A stretch of DNA of 64,000 nucleotides from Luteolibacter pohnpeiensis (GCF_016595435.1 NZ_JAENIJ010000013.1:1-64000); one strand, 5' to 3'; positions 24,847 to 34,562 are shown, counted from the first letter of the stretch. Program-made: numbers and translations. The notes: generated by a model from the sequence alone, not told the origin.

Positions 24847-25950
24847 ATGAAAACCATCCTTGCCGGCGCGCTATTTGCAGCGGTCTCCATGCACCCACTT
24901 TTCGCAGATGAGGATTTCATCCTGCAGGAAGCGGTTATCGACGGAAATACCGTCACCTACAAAATTCCGGTGAGTGGCGATGAGGGAGAAGTCGTTTCCC
25001 AACCCGTGGATGCTGATTCGTCCATCTTCCGCTTGATCACCGTTTACACGGATGGCGATGGGCAAGTGCAGACGCTTCAACTTGACACGAAAACCGTTGG
25101 AACCTTTGTGCCAAGTGCTTCGATTACGCTTTCTTCGAAAGATCCTTACGGCACGCCTCGGACACGGTTCGATCAACCGTATGGGGTGAAAGTTACGGTT
25201 TCGAATCTTTCCACCAACGCTGCCGATCCGATTGAGGCGCGCGAAGTGAAAGTATACCGCAGCTACAAACTCTACGATCCTACGACATTTGCGGCTTATC
25301 CGGATGATGCAGGCAAGACGTATTCAGAATCATTCACATTCACCGCAGATGGAAGTTACAATCTGAGTGATGGCACCGAAGGCGGCGGGATGTCGCCACG
25401 GCTGGATGCATTGGAAAATCCTGATTCCTACATGATGGGTGAGGAAACCTATACGGTGGTCGCCTCGGGAACCGACAAAGTGCTCGCCAGCGCCACCATG
25501 ATCATCTGGCCACTCGCCACAGCGGAAATCATCGGAGTCGATCAAACACAGACCTACACCCAGGTTCCTACCGAGACTTCGGTGAAGTATCACAACCTTT
25601 ACCCGGGCTCCCAAGCTTATGTTCAGGTCCGCATCGGTGACGAAGACAAAATTATCAACGCTTCTGCCCTGTCCTACAGTTCAGCTGTTAAAGAACCCCA
25701 GACTCAACAACTCCCGCTGACCGAGCTGGATCAGCTGGTCACGGAGGACGGTGTCTACATTTTGAAAGCCTTTACCATCACGCCGTTTAATGAGGGGGCG
25801 CCGGAGCAATTATCGATTGTCGACCTGACGGTTAAGAATGCCGATGGCACTGAAGATCCTGCGAATCCGACAGAGGACCCGGAAGAGGAAGTGCCTGTGA
25901 CCATCAAGCGCACGATCAAGGTCAATGGCGGTCTTAGCACGATGGAATAA
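24847..25950 (+). CDS. Exported protein of unknown function, Ig-like
   Basis: A 367-residue protein with a signal peptide (MKTILAGALFAAVSMHPLFA). The mature part is almost all beta-strand. Two or three Ig-like or fibronectin-like segments can be guessed (SITLSSKDPYGTPRTRFDQP..., TYTQVPTETSVKYHNLYPG...). An acidic Pro-rich stretch (GTEDPANPTEDPEEEVP) near residue 340 precedes a short basic end. This suggests an extracellular or surface-exposed structural protein. Last gene of its operon, followed by a strong terminator. Confidence 0.6.
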   Translation: MKTILAGALFAAVSMHPLFADEDFILQEAVIDGNTVTYKIPVSGDEGEVVSQPVDADSSIFRLITVYTDGDGQVQTLQLDTKTVGTFVPSASITLSSKDPYGTPRTRFDQPYGVKVTVSNLSTNAADPIEAREVKVYRSYKLYDPTTFAAYPDDAGKTYSESFTFTADGSYNLSDGTEGGGMSPRLDALENPDSYMMGEETYTVVASGTDKVLASATMIIWPLATAEIIGVDQTQTYTQVPTETSVKYHNLYPGSQAYVQVRIGDEDKIINASALSYSSAVKEPQTQQLPLTELDQLVTEDGVYILKAFTITPFNEGAPEQLSIVDLTVKNADGTEDPANPTEDPEEEVPVTIKRTIKVNGGLSTME

Positions 25951-25976
25951 CGATTTTTTCATGGATTGAGTAAGCG

Positions 25977-26011
25977 GGCGACCGTGAGCATTTTGCTCCG
26001 GTCGCCTTTTT
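25977..26011 (+). terminator. Terminator of the exported-protein operon
   Basis: GGCGACCG-GAGCA pairs with TGCTC-CGGTCGCC with one bulged base, followed by five T residues. Confidence 0.85.
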
Positions 26012-26035
26012 ACATCTGGCCATCCGAGTGGAATG

Positions 26036-26070
26036 AAAAAAGCGACCGGCGGTTCACGCCGATCGCTTTT
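26036..26070 (-). terminator. Terminator of htpG
   Basis: On the minus strand, AAAAGCGATCGGCG pairs with CGCCGGTCGCTTTT around TGAAC (one mismatch), followed by a T-run. It lies 28 bases after the htpG stop. Confidence 0.8.
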
Positions 26071-26097
26071 GAGGAATCAGATGATCGAGATCGCGAA

Positions 26098-27939
26098 TTA
26101 AGGGATCATCCGCTCAAGCAAAGCGCTCATGCGAGCGGCAACTGCTTGCGGGTTTTCGATCAGTCCCGCTGCGAGCAATGCCTGGTCGGCGAGTTGAGTG
26201 CCGATCGCTTCCGCGAGTTCTGGGTCGGAGTCTTTCAAGGCTGAGAGCTTCTTCACCAGGCCGTGGCCCGCGTTGATCTCAAGCGATGGCTTTTCTTCCG
26301 GCATCTCCTGGCCCATGGATTTCATCATCGCCCGCATTTGGGGGTTCAGTGAATCTTGTGAGGTCAGTGCGACGGCCGGGCTTTCGACCAAGCGTTTGCC
26401 GATGCTGACGCCGGATACGCGGTCGGTGAGTTTACCGGCAAGCCATTCGCTGAGGGCGGATGATTCCGCTTCACTTAGTTTCTCCGAATCATCAGCGAGG
26501 TCTTCCAATTCGATGTCGGCGCGATCTGCGGCGACCAGCTTCTTGCCGGAAAATTCGGTGAGAGCCTGAAGCACATACTCATCCACCGCATCGGTGAAGA
26601 AGGCGACCTCCAGGCCGCGTGCTTTGAACGCTTCCAGATAAGGGCCGCTTTCGATCACTTCCCGCGAAGTACCAGTGAGGTAGTAGATGGTTTCCTGGCC
26701 GTCCTTGGCGCGGGAAAGGTAGTCTTTGAAGCTGGTGAGTTTGCCCGCGTCGGTCATCGAACTTTCGAAGCGGATCAGTGCGGCGAGCGCTTCCTTGTGC
26801 TCGTAGCTGGTGGCGATGCCTTCCTTCAGGAACCGACTGAACTTTTCATGGAACTCGCGGAATTTCTCCGGCTCGTCGTTGGCTTGCTTGTCGAGGAATT
26901 TGAGGAAACGCTTGGTGATCAGCTGGTTCAGTTTGCGGATCAAGGCGCTGTCCTGCATGCTTTCGCGGGAAATGTTCAGCGGCAAATCCGCGGAATCGAT
27001 CACGCCGCGCAGGAAGCGGAGCCAGTCAGGCAGCAGCTCTTTTGGCTTTGGATCGATCAGGACTTTTTTGCAGTAAAGCGCAACGCCCGGCTCCATCTGC
27101 CCCATGCCGAAGCGCTCGTTGTTTTCGCCAGGAACGAACAACAGCGAGTTGATGGTCAGAGGCGCATCGGCGCTGAAATGCATGGTGTAGAACGGCTCGT
27201 CCCATGCGTGCGCGATGAATTTGTAAAACGCGCTGTATTCCTCGGTGGTGACTTCGCTCTTCGACTTGAGCCAGATGGCCTCGACGGTGTTGACGCGTTC
27301 GCCATCCAGCAGGATCGGGAACGAGACGAAATTGGAATACTTCTTCAGCAGCGCCTCAACGCGCACCTTGTCGGCGAATTCATCATCCTTGAGGTGCAAT
27401 ACCATTTTCGATCCGCGGGCGACATCCTCCGCAGGCTCGATGGTGTAGCCACCTTGGCCATCGCTTTCCCATTTCAGGCCCGGTGCGCCAGGTTCCCAGG
27501 AGCGAGTGAAGACCTCGACCTTATCCGCAGCCATGAATGCGCTGTAAAATCCGACGCCGAATTGTCCGATCACTTCCGGGCCGGCGTCGCCTTTTTCCTT
27601 CATCGCTTTCAGAAATGCCTTGGTGCCGGAGTGGGCGATCGTGCCAAGGTTCTGCACCAGCTCGGCTTCGGTCATGCCGATGCCGCTGTCCGCGATGGTC
27701 AGGGTTTTGGCCTCCTTGTCGGTGGTGATGGTGATGTCGAGTGTCTTGCCTTTTTCAAAAACCTCGGCCTCAGTCAGTTCCTTCAGGCGCATTTTTTCGA
27801 GCGCGTCTGATGCGTTCGATACCAACTCACGGACGAAGATTTCCTTATCGGTGTAAAGTGAGTGGATGACGATATCGAGCAGCTGACGAACCTCCGCCTG
27901 GAAGGTGTGCTGTTGGGGAGCAGTAGGTGTCGTTTCCAT
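26098..27939 (-). CDS. htpG: Molecular chaperone HtpG (Hsp90)
   Basis: An Hsp90 homologue of 613 residues. N-terminal ATPase motifs are present: RELVSNASDALEK, DSGIGMTEAEL, GTIAHSGTKAF and FGVGFYSAF. The middle domain has the RGVIDSADLPLNISRE block. The C-terminal dimerisation domain runs to the end. It begins METTPTAPQQHTFQAEVRQLL. An in-frame start 225 bases further upstream is not used because it would add a non-Hsp90 extension. Single gene with its own terminator. Role: cytosolic, ATP-driven folding of client proteins. Confidence 0.97.
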   Translation of the reverse strand: METTPTAPQQHTFQAEVRQLLDIVIHSLYTDKEIFVRELVSNASDALEKMRLKELTEAEVFEKGKTLDITITTDKEAKTLTIADSGIGMTEAELVQNLGTIAHSGTKAFLKAMKEKGDAGPEVIGQFGVGFYSAFMAADKVEVFTRSWEPGAPGLKWESDGQGGYTIEPAEDVARGSKMVLHLKDDEFADKVRVEALLKKYSNFVSFPILLDGERVNTVEAIWLKSKSEVTTEEYSAFYKFIAHAWDEPFYTMHFSADAPLTINSLLFVPGENNERFGMGQMEPGVALYCKKVLIDPKPKELLPDWLRFLRGVIDSADLPLNISRESMQDSALIRKLNQLITKRFLKFLDKQANDEPEKFREFHEKFSRFLKEGIATSYEHKEALAALIRFESSMTDAGKLTSFKDYLSRAKDGQETIYYLTGTSREVIESGPYLEAFKARGLEVAFFTDAVDEYVLQALTEFSGKKLVAADRADIELEDLADDSEKLSEAESSALSEWLAGKLTDRVSGVSIGKRLVESPAVALTSQDSLNPQMRAMMKSMGQEMPEEKPSLEINAGHGLVKKLSALKDSDPELAEAIGTQLADQALLAAGLIENPQAVAARMSALLERMIP

Positions 27940-28057
27940 GGTCTGATTTTGTGAAAAATGGATCGGCCCGCAAAAAAGCCCAACTCCACAAAAATGGCAA
28001 GGGCTTGATGCCCAATTCGAACCTGCCAAAGCTGACAGGCTTTCGAGAGAGGTGAAA

Positions 28058-28555
28058 TTAAAGGGATTTTTCCCAGAACAAGGCTTTGCCGATTGCCGGG
28101 TCAAGTTCGTATCCCTGAAACCCACAGGATCGATACGCTGCCTTGGCGACCTCATTTCCTTCAAGAACCTCCAGCGTCAATTTGCAGCAATTTCTCTGCC
28201 GTGCGATTTCCTCAAGCTTGGCGATCATTTGCTTGGAAAGCCCTAGGCCACGAAATCGAGAGCTGACGATCACATCGTGCAGATTCAGCAGGGGTCTGCA
28301 CTGAAAGGTGGAAAAGCCTTCAAAGGCAATGATCATGCCAGCAGGAATTTCCTCAACAAAAGCCAGCACGATCACGGCCGCCGACCGCTTTGCAAGTTCG
28401 GCAGGCAGGTTGGCTTTGGTAAAGTCCGATAGGCCACAACCTCCACCCATCGGATCAGACGCATACTCATCCAGCAACCGCACGATCGCCGCCGCGTGAT
28501 CAGTGTGGGCAGGATCGGCTTGGAGGATGTGGATCAAAGAAATCTTGTTAGGCAA
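28058..28555 (-). CDS. GNAT-family N-acetyltransferase
   Basis: A 165-residue GNAT enzyme. The acetyl-CoA loop is in IVSSRFRGLGLSKQMIAKLEE (R-x-x-G-x-G/A pattern), followed by CCKLTLEVLEGNEVAKAAYRSCGF, the typical motif A/B arrangement. There is no signal peptide, so it acts in the cytoplasm, but the substrate (protein, polyamine or small molecule) cannot be told. The start codon at 28555 is TTG, the only reasonable one, because the next Met is well inside the fold. Confidence 0.8.
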   Translation of the reverse strand: MPNKISLIHILQADPAHTDHAAAIVRLLDEYASDPMGGGCGLSDFTKANLPAELAKRSAAVIVLAFVEEIPAGMIIAFEGFSTFQCRPLLNLHDVIVSSRFRGLGLSKQMIAKLEEIARQRNCCKLTLEVLEGNEVAKAAYRSCGFQGYELDPAIGKALFWEKSL

Positions 28556-28561
28556 ATGGGT

Positions 28562-29914
28562 TTACTGGATGGGAATGTGATTTCGAACGGCGAAGTCTTC
28601 AGCTTTCGAAGGATCATTCGGATTTTTTTCGAGGAGATTGTTGTAAATTCGGCATTTTGCTTCGTTCTGTCGTTGATCTTCAGGAATTGATTCAAGCCAA
28701 TCGACTGCATCTTCAGGTTCGTAGTCCGAGATGGTGTAGGCGTATTTGGAGACTTTCAGATATTTTTCCTTACTTGCTGGCAGAGTGTTCAGCCAGTTTC
28801 CGACGGCTTTGTAGTCTGAATTGGTCCAGTTGAAGATGATGTTTTTCGCAATGGATGCACTGGATTTTTCAGGAAGATTCGTATTGAACCAGTCGATCCA
28901 TTTCGCGGCATCTTCAGTTTGCATGCTCCCACCGAAATTTCGGCATAATTGGTAGGTCTCACTTTGAGTCAGTTGGGCTTCCTTGATCCAGGCGACTCCT
29001 GCATCAAATCCCATTTTTTGGCACTGCCCACCAAAGTAGTTTAGCGCAGATTCGTAGACGTCAGCCGTGTCACTGGATGAATCAGATGAATTGATAAACT
29101 CACGAACATCTTGAAGAGCAGCAAGGCTATCTCCGGCTTTAACGCTGGCTTTCAAGATGTCAAAGATGCAGTCATCGGGATATTTGATATCGAGTTCAGT
29201 CATCAACTGCATTGCCCGGGATCGATCAGTTTCAGCAACTTGCTTGATGATACTTGTTTTCGCATTTTCGATCGCAAAATAGGGCTTTGATCTCAAAGAC
29301 GAATCAGAAATCAAGTCAGGATAGCGACTCATGAAATCCTTGGTAAAGCTGATCGCTCCTTCTAAATCTGATCTTGCCCAAGAAATGATGGAATAGCAGA
29401 CGGCTCCTTGCACCACCCCTTTTTCAACGAGATCCGGAAATTGCATATATCGCAGTAGACCGTCCTTTCCGTCTAGCTTCATGGCGAGATTGAAGGCTAG
29501 TTCGCAGTGGGACATTCGCTCTTTGTCGTCCAATTCCTGGCAGTCCAGAACGTTTAGAATATATTGATGAAATTGGGAGTCGTTCAGCGATTGAATGATG
29601 TCGGTGATACGGTTTTGGCGATCTTGCAGATTGGCGACAGCTGGGCCGCCGTTGCGAGCGGCTGATTTTTCTTTGATGAATTGGATCGTTTCTTGATCAA
29701 ATTTACCTAGAGGTGTTGATGATCTCGTTGTTACTTTTCGATCTCTATCCACTTTGCTCGCAAGGACTGAGCTTGAGCCGATGCCTAACGCTTCGGCTTT
29801 TGAATGGAGAAAGGAAAGTTTTTCATCTGCTTGACCTTGGCGTCGGATATTGAGAGCGACAACTGCTATCAATGAAACAACAAGCGTCAGATAGGCTAGG
29901 GTTGCTCGTTTCAT
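28562..29914 (-). CDS. Membrane-anchored helical-repeat protein, copy 2
   Basis: A 450-residue protein with a short N-terminal membrane anchor (MKRATLAYLTLVVSLIAVVAL), a coiled segment to about residue 60, and then helical repeats. The last repeats read DYKAVGNWLNTLPASKEKYL and EPEDAVDWLESIPEDQRQNEA, the WLxxLP repeat found in large paralogous families of this phylum. It probably acts in the periplasm as a protein-binding scaffold. The ATG at 29914 is preferred over an upstream start at 29956, which lies inside the previous gene. It follows that gene with a 5-base gap. Confidence 0.65.
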   Translation of the reverse strand: MKRATLAYLTLVVSLIAVVALNIRRQGQADEKLSFLHSKAEALGIGSSSVLASKVDRDRKVTTRSSTPLGKFDQETIQFIKEKSAARNGGPAVANLQDRQNRITDIIQSLNDSQFHQYILNVLDCQELDDKERMSHCELAFNLAMKLDGKDGLLRYMQFPDLVEKGVVQGAVCYSIISWARSDLEGAISFTKDFMSRYPDLISDSSLRSKPYFAIENAKTSIIKQVAETDRSRAMQLMTELDIKYPDDCIFDILKASVKAGDSLAALQDVREFINSSDSSSDTADVYESALNYFGGQCQKMGFDAGVAWIKEAQLTQSETYQLCRNFGGSMQTEDAAKWIDWFNTNLPEKSSASIAKNIIFNWTNSDYKAVGNWLNTLPASKEKYLKVSKYAYTISDYEPEDAVDWLESIPEDQRQNEAKCRIYNNLLEKNPNDPSKAEDFAVRNHIPIQ

Positions 29915-29919
29915 TATCG

Positions 29920-31173
29920 TCAATTTGAATGGTTGAGTTTGATGTGGTTGACCCATTTCTCTCGTAAATGCGGATCATCGATCTCTTGGGCAATGGAGGC
30001 GACATCAGCCTGACAACGACAGCCTCCGGCTTCCAAGAAACCTACGAGTAGGTGATCATTGCCGGGTTGATAATAATGTTTGAGTAAATCGATGACTTCA
30101 TCCGGCTGCATGAATTCTGATCCAGTGGCCTTGGCGACAGCTTGTCCCGTAAGTTGGTCCAGATCGGAAATATCCTGTTCCTGAGCCCAATCTCGTAGGG
30201 TGTCGATGTCCTCGATTGAGATTTTCTTTTTGAATTGCGCTTGTGAGATCAACTGCTTGGAAGTTTGGAGTAGGGAAGCATCACGCTCGGCCGGGGTTGG
30301 ATTCATTTCAGCTAGAACCTCGGTTGCTCGTGCCAAGCCATCGCTTTTAGCGGCTTGAATCACCTGAGAAGCGATCAGCTGGTTTGAGTCTTTTTCTTGC
30401 AGGCATTGGCGTGCGAAATTTGCATAGGTGCCTGGTGATATATCATGCTGGTGTGAGATCTTCGACATGACCTGACGCGCTTCTTCTGGAGTAAGGTCGA
30501 GAATTCTTTTTATCGCAAGATGAGGATCAAATTTTAGAAGGGCAGGCACTATGGCAGATTCGAATATCACTCTGTGATCATCGACTCGGTTAAGTTTTTT
30601 CCGGTAATCGGGTTGTTGTGAACTCCAGCCGTCTAGCCAGGAGCTTGCTTCGGAGGGTGATGTTTCAGCCCATTTTTTCAGATATTCAATTAACGGGGCC
30701 TGATACATGGCACCATACCGATGATATATCCCCATGTAGGTCATGGCGGATTTCGTATCCTGATCTGCAAGTGACCAGAACAGGCTACTCCATACTCTAC
30801 TCTTATCACCATCTGATAGGTCAGATGCTTCGACCTCGTCGAGAACGGCCATCAATTGAGCTGGAGTCATCGAGGAGATTTCTTCGCGAAGCTGTGCTTT
30901 ATCCAGTCTCGTCAGCTCCCCGAAGAACGAGGCATTGAGTTTTTTCAAATCGAATGAAACATTGGCTAAACTCTTGAATTTAGGTTCAGAGATTGTCGGA
31001 TTTACTGCTAAATCGGCTGATTTTTCATGCGCCTTGATTTTTGCGGCGATCGCATCGGCTTGATGATGAACACTTCTGATGGAATACTCCTGATAGATAA
31101 GTAATGAGATACCCAAAAGCGCTGTGATGATGAACGGGAACTTTTTCAACGCAAAATGCTCGATAATCTTCAT
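29920..31173 (-). CDS. Membrane-anchored helical-repeat protein, copy 1
   Basis: A 417-residue protein with the same plan as its downstream neighbour: MKIIEHFALKKFPFIITALLG anchor, a charged linker, and helices to the end (YLKKWAETSPSEASSWLDGW is a WLxxW/P repeat). No enzyme motif. ATG 31173 is chosen because upstream in-frame sequence is the reverse side of the next gene and would not encode an anchor. The pair is likely a tandem duplication in one operon. Both genes are more AT-rich than their neighbours. Confidence 0.65.
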   Translation of the reverse strand: MKIIEHFALKKFPFIITALLGISLLIYQEYSIRSVHHQADAIAAKIKAHEKSADLAVNPTISEPKFKSLANVSFDLKKLNASFFGELTRLDKAQLREEISSMTPAQLMAVLDEVEASDLSDGDKSRVWSSLFWSLADQDTKSAMTYMGIYHRYGAMYQAPLIEYLKKWAETSPSEASSWLDGWSSQQPDYRKKLNRVDDHRVIFESAIVPALLKFDPHLAIKRILDLTPEEARQVMSKISHQHDISPGTYANFARQCLQEKDSNQLIASQVIQAAKSDGLARATEVLAEMNPTPAERDASLLQTSKQLISQAQFKKKISIEDIDTLRDWAQEQDISDLDQLTGQAVAKATGSEFMQPDEVIDLLKHYYQPGNDHLLVGFLEAGGCRCQADVASIAQEIDDPHLREKWVNHIKLNHSN

Positions 31174-31213
31174 CAATTTTGTCAATTGGATTATCCTTGC
31201 CTGCTTGTAACGG

Positions 31214-31257
31214 CAAAAAAAACACCCGCCTGCGCGGAAATTCCGGCAAGGCGGGTG
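31214..31257 (-). terminator. Terminator of the M42 peptidase gene
   Basis: On the minus strand, CACCCGCCT pairs with AGGCGGGTG around a GC-rich inner loop and is followed by eight T residues. Confidence 0.85.
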
Positions 31258-31286
31258 AGATGAGGGCTTGGTTTGGCCAGCGGCGA

Positions 31287-32345
31287 TTAGAGGGCCCAGT
31301 CGCCTTGGTCGAGTTCGCACACGCAGGCGGCGAGCAGGTCGATGCAGGCTTGGATGTCGGCCTTGCTGGCGGTTTCGATCGATTGGTGAATGTGGCGGGT
31401 CGGAATGGAAACCGCACCGGCGATGGAACCACCTGGGGTCATGCGCTGCAGGCTGGCGGTGTCGGTTCCGCCTGCGGCGAGAATTTCCGGTTGCCATTTG
31501 ATGCTGTTGCGCTCGGCGACCTGTTTCATGTAGGCGACCATGCGGTAGTCACAAATCACGGAAGAATCCATCAGCTTGATGCCAGCGCCAGCGTGCAGCG
31601 CGGTGCATTGTTCTTGTGGGGTTGATCCCGGAATGTCGTAGGCGATGGTGGTGTCGAGTCCGAAACCGAAGTCAGGCTGGACGTCGAGAGCTGCCACGTT
31701 GGCACCGCGCAAGCCGACTTCTTCCTGAACGGTGAAAGCGGCGTAAAAATCGTAGGCAGGCTTTTTGCCGGAATCCTTGATGGCACGCAGCGCCTCGATC
31801 AGCACGAAAACTGAAACCCGGTTATCGAGCGACTTGGCGTTCACGCACTCGCCCATTTCCTTCAGATCCGAGTATCGGGTGATGGAATCACCGACGCTGA
31901 CGAATTTTTGCAGTTCGTCCTTCGACATGCCGGTGTCGATGAAATAGTCCTTGGTTGGCACGTTTTTGGTGCGCTCATCCGGGGACATGATGTGGATCGG
32001 CTTGGAGCCGAGCACACCAAGGATGTCCTTTTTGCCGTGGATGAAAACCCGTTGTGCGGTCAGGGTTTTCGGATCGAATCCACCGATCGTGTTGAAACGG
32101 ACAAAGCCCCTGTCATCGATGTGAGTGACGATGAAACCGATTTCGTCCATGTGCGCGGCGGCCATGGATTTCTTTTCCGAAGATTCGCCCTTCAACAGGG
32201 CGATGACGTTGCCCATGTTATCGGTGCGGACTTCGTCGACCAGGCCTTCGATTTCCTTGAGAACGAGATTGCGGATTTGTTTTTCGAAGCCAGGTGCGCC
32301 TGGAGCTTCGCAAATGCGGGCGAGTAGAGATACATCAATCGACAT
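31287..32345 (-). CDS. M42-family metallo-aminopeptidase
   Basis: A 352-residue M42 (glutamyl aminopeptidase/endoglucanase-like) enzyme. All the metal-binding and catalytic blocks are visible: AAAHMDEIGFIVTH, NAKSLDNRVSV, TVQEEVGLRGAN, GLDTTIAYD and SIPTRHIHQSIE. These enzymes form large tetrahedral cytosolic assemblies that trim peptides from proteasome-like proteases. The enzyme is not exported. The downstream terminator separates it from the helical-repeat genes. Confidence 0.9.
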   Translation of the reverse strand: MSIDVSLLARICEAPGAPGFEKQIRNLVLKEIEGLVDEVRTDNMGNVIALLKGESSEKKSMAAAHMDEIGFIVTHIDDRGFVRFNTIGGFDPKTLTAQRVFIHGKKDILGVLGSKPIHIMSPDERTKNVPTKDYFIDTGMSKDELQKFVSVGDSITRYSDLKEMGECVNAKSLDNRVSVFVLIEALRAIKDSGKKPAYDFYAAFTVQEEVGLRGANVAALDVQPDFGFGLDTTIAYDIPGSTPQEQCTALHAGAGIKLMDSSVICDYRMVAYMKQVAERNSIKWQPEILAAGGTDTASLQRMTPGGSIAGAVSIPTRHIHQSIETASKADIQACIDLLAACVCELDQGDWAL

Positions 32346-32429
32346 GCCCGAAGGGTTCCGAATGAACCCGGCGCTGGCGAGAGCGAAGATGGGAGTGCGT
32401 GCAAATTTTCCTTATTCGCATCGCCGCCG

Positions 32430-33428
32430 TTAGCCCAAGACTGTGCCAGCCAGCGGGCTTTTGCCATTTTCCAATCGGCTGATGTTTTCCACCGTGACTC
32501 GGGCAATCTCATGCAGCGCTTCCTGAGTCAGAAATGCCTGATGCGAGGTGATCAAGACATTCGGGAACGTCAGCAATCGCGATAGATCATCGTCCTGCAA
32601 AACACAGCCCGACAGATCCTCGAAGAAAATTCCTTCCTCCTCTTCGTAGACATCCAACGCCACGCCGCCGATCGAGCCACTTTTGAGTTTGCTGATCAGG
32701 GCATGGGTGTCGATCAGTTTGCCGCGGCTGGTGTTGACGATGAAAACGCCGGGTTTCATCTGCGAAAGCGTTTTCTCGTCCAATAGGTGGAACGTCTCGG
32801 GAAATAGCGGGACATGTAGAGAAATGATGTCGCTTTGTCCTAACAGAGCGCCGAACTCAACATAACGGACCTGATGTTTCGCGGCCCATTCGTGATTCGG
32901 AAATGCATCGAACGCGAGCACCTCGCAGCCGAAACCGCGGAAAATCTGCGCGGTGATTTGGCCGATCTTACCGGTGCCGACGATGCCGACGGTTTTCCCG
33001 TGCAGATCAAATCCCACCAGGCCATTCAGCGAGAAATTCTGCTCGCGCACCCGGTTGAAGGCGCGATGGATTTTGCGATTCAGGGTAAGTAACAACGCCA
33101 AGGTGTGCTCCGCCACCGCGTAGGGCGAGTAGGCGGGCACGCGGGTCACGGCGAGTCCGAGTTCTTTTGCCGCATCGAGGTCGACATTGTTGAAACCGGC
33201 GCAACGCAGGGCGATGTGTTTGGTTCCTTGCGCGGCCAAGGCCTCCAAAATCGGGCGATCGGCCTTGTCGTTGACGAAAATGCAGACGCATTCCGCTCCC
33301 TCGGCGATCGAGGTGGTCTGCGGTCCGAGCCGGAATTCCAGAAAGCGCAACTGCACACCACTTCCGGCAGCGGCGGCGGTGAGGAATTCACGGTCGTAGG
33401 GTTTCGTGTCGAATACGGCGCAGATCAT
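32430..33428 (-). CDS. D-2-hydroxyacid dehydrogenase (D-lactate dehydrogenase-like)
   Basis: A 332-residue NAD-dependent enzyme. The start MICAVFDTKPYDREF is the D-lactate dehydrogenase opening (an upstream start at 33446 adds six residues). The Rossmann motif is TVGIVGTGKIGQ, the substrate Arg is in NTSRGKLID, and the catalytic His is in ITSHQAFLT, with the acidic EEEEGIFFED loop between. This group reduces pyruvate to D-lactate in fermentation. Other 2-hydroxyacids are possible. It stands alone, divergent from the rsmC-like gene. Confidence 0.85.
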   Translation of the reverse strand: MICAVFDTKPYDREFLTAAAAGSGVQLRFLEFRLGPQTTSIAEGAECVCIFVNDKADRPILEALAAQGTKHIALRCAGFNNVDLDAAKELGLAVTRVPAYSPYAVAEHTLALLLTLNRKIHRAFNRVREQNFSLNGLVGFDLHGKTVGIVGTGKIGQITAQIFRGFGCEVLAFDAFPNHEWAAKHQVRYVEFGALLGQSDIISLHVPLFPETFHLLDEKTLSQMKPGVFIVNTSRGKLIDTHALISKLKSGSIGGVALDVYEEEEGIFFEDLSGCVLQDDDLSRLLTFPNVLITSHQAFLTQEALHEIARVTVENISRLENGKSPLAGTVLG

Positions 33429-33557
33429 GGCGGAACCATGGCTCAATCGCTGTTTGAGAGCAATATGGGATCAACCGATGCGGGTCATTTCAGAAGAGAT
33501 GCGAGGTTGATGAAATCGCGGATGGCCGTGGCGGCGTGGGCTGCTACAACTCCGCCC

Positions 33558-34562
33558 ATGAACCCCGCTCTCGAAACCCTGATGCTCGTCTTTTCCGGCG
33601 AAGAGGCATTGCCTGTTCCGGATCGGGCGCTGTTTTTGGGCGCGGAACCGCATCCGGATCTGGCAAACTGGCCACAGGTCATCGGCTACCAACCGTTCAA
33701 ACCAAAGGCAACCGAGTGGGACAATGCCGGACTTTCCCGAATCGAATCTCCAGCCGGGAAATGGCCACTGGTGATGCTTCTTCCGGGGAAATCGAAAGAT
33801 GAAACGCTGGCGTGGTTTGCGATCGCTAGAAATCACCTGGAGCCCGGTGGGATGATCGTTGCGGCGATGCCAAACACGGCCGGGGCGGGACGATTCGAAA
33901 AGGAACTTTCCAAAGCGGCGGGGAATATCCACTCCGTGCAGAAAAACAAATGCCGCGCGTTTTACGCGACCATCGATGATCGCTGCAATCCGGCGATTTT
34001 TGAAAATTGGAATTCGCTGATCGGGCGGCAAACCATAGCTAACACCCATTTCACCGTCGAGGCCGGAGTTTTCAGTTCAGGCCATGTCGATGCTGGCTCG
34101 GAATTTCTCGCGCAACATCTTCCGGCTCATTTGCGCGGCAAGGTTGCCGATCTCGGAGCGGGTTGGGGATACCTGACCCATGAGTTGTTAGAGCGATGCC
34201 CGAAGGTCGAGAGCGTCGATTTGTTCGAAGCGGATTCGCGCGCGCTCGATTGCGCTCGGACGAATCTCCGCAAGTTTTCCCAGCCGATTGGCTATCATTG
34301 GCACGATGTCTCCACCGGGATTTCTGGGGAATACGACGTGATTTTGAGCAATCCGCCATTCCATACCGGGCAGGCGACGGATGTCGATCTGGGTCGCGCC
34401 TTTCTAACCGTTGCCACATCCGCACTCAAACGCAGCGGAAAACTTCTTCTGGTGGCCAACCGGCAGTTGCCCTACGAAGCCGTGCTTCAAAGCAGCGGGC
34501 TCGCCTGGCGCAAGGTCGCCGAGAATGAGACCTTCAAGCTGCTGTTCGCCGACAAACGCTGA
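33558..34562 (+). CDS. rsmC: 16S rRNA guanine-N2 methyltransferase, RsmC-like
   Basis: A 334-residue protein with an inactive N-terminal copy (about 1-150) and a catalytic C-terminal half. The SAM-binding motif is VADLGAGWGYLTHEL, the acidic residue is in VDLFEADSRALD, and the target-base motif is ILSNPPFHTG (NPPF). This two-copy layout is that of RsmC/RlmG, which methylate rRNA guanine. RsmC is slightly favoured by length. ATG 33558 is chosen because the upstream in-frame sequence reads across the divergent gene's promoter. Confidence 0.85.
   Translation: MNPALETLMLVFSGEEALPVPDRALFLGAEPHPDLANWPQVIGYQPFKPKATEWDNAGLSRIESPAGKWPLVMLLPGKSKDETLAWFAIARNHLEPGGMIVAAMPNTAGAGRFEKELSKAAGNIHSVQKNKCRAFYATIDDRCNPAIFENWNSLIGRQTIANTHFTVEAGVFSSGHVDAGSEFLAQHLPAHLRGKVADLGAGWGYLTHELLERCPKVESVDLFEADSRALDCARTNLRKFSQPIGYHWHDVSTGISGEYDVILSNPPFHTGQATDVDLGRAFLTVATSALKRSGKLLLVANRQLPYEAVLQSSGLAWRKVAENETFKLLFADKR

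Noticed and set aside
23445-24956. Long minus-strand ORF across three exported genes
   Set aside because: It crosses three plus-strand genes with clear signal peptides, and its product has no recognisable domain.
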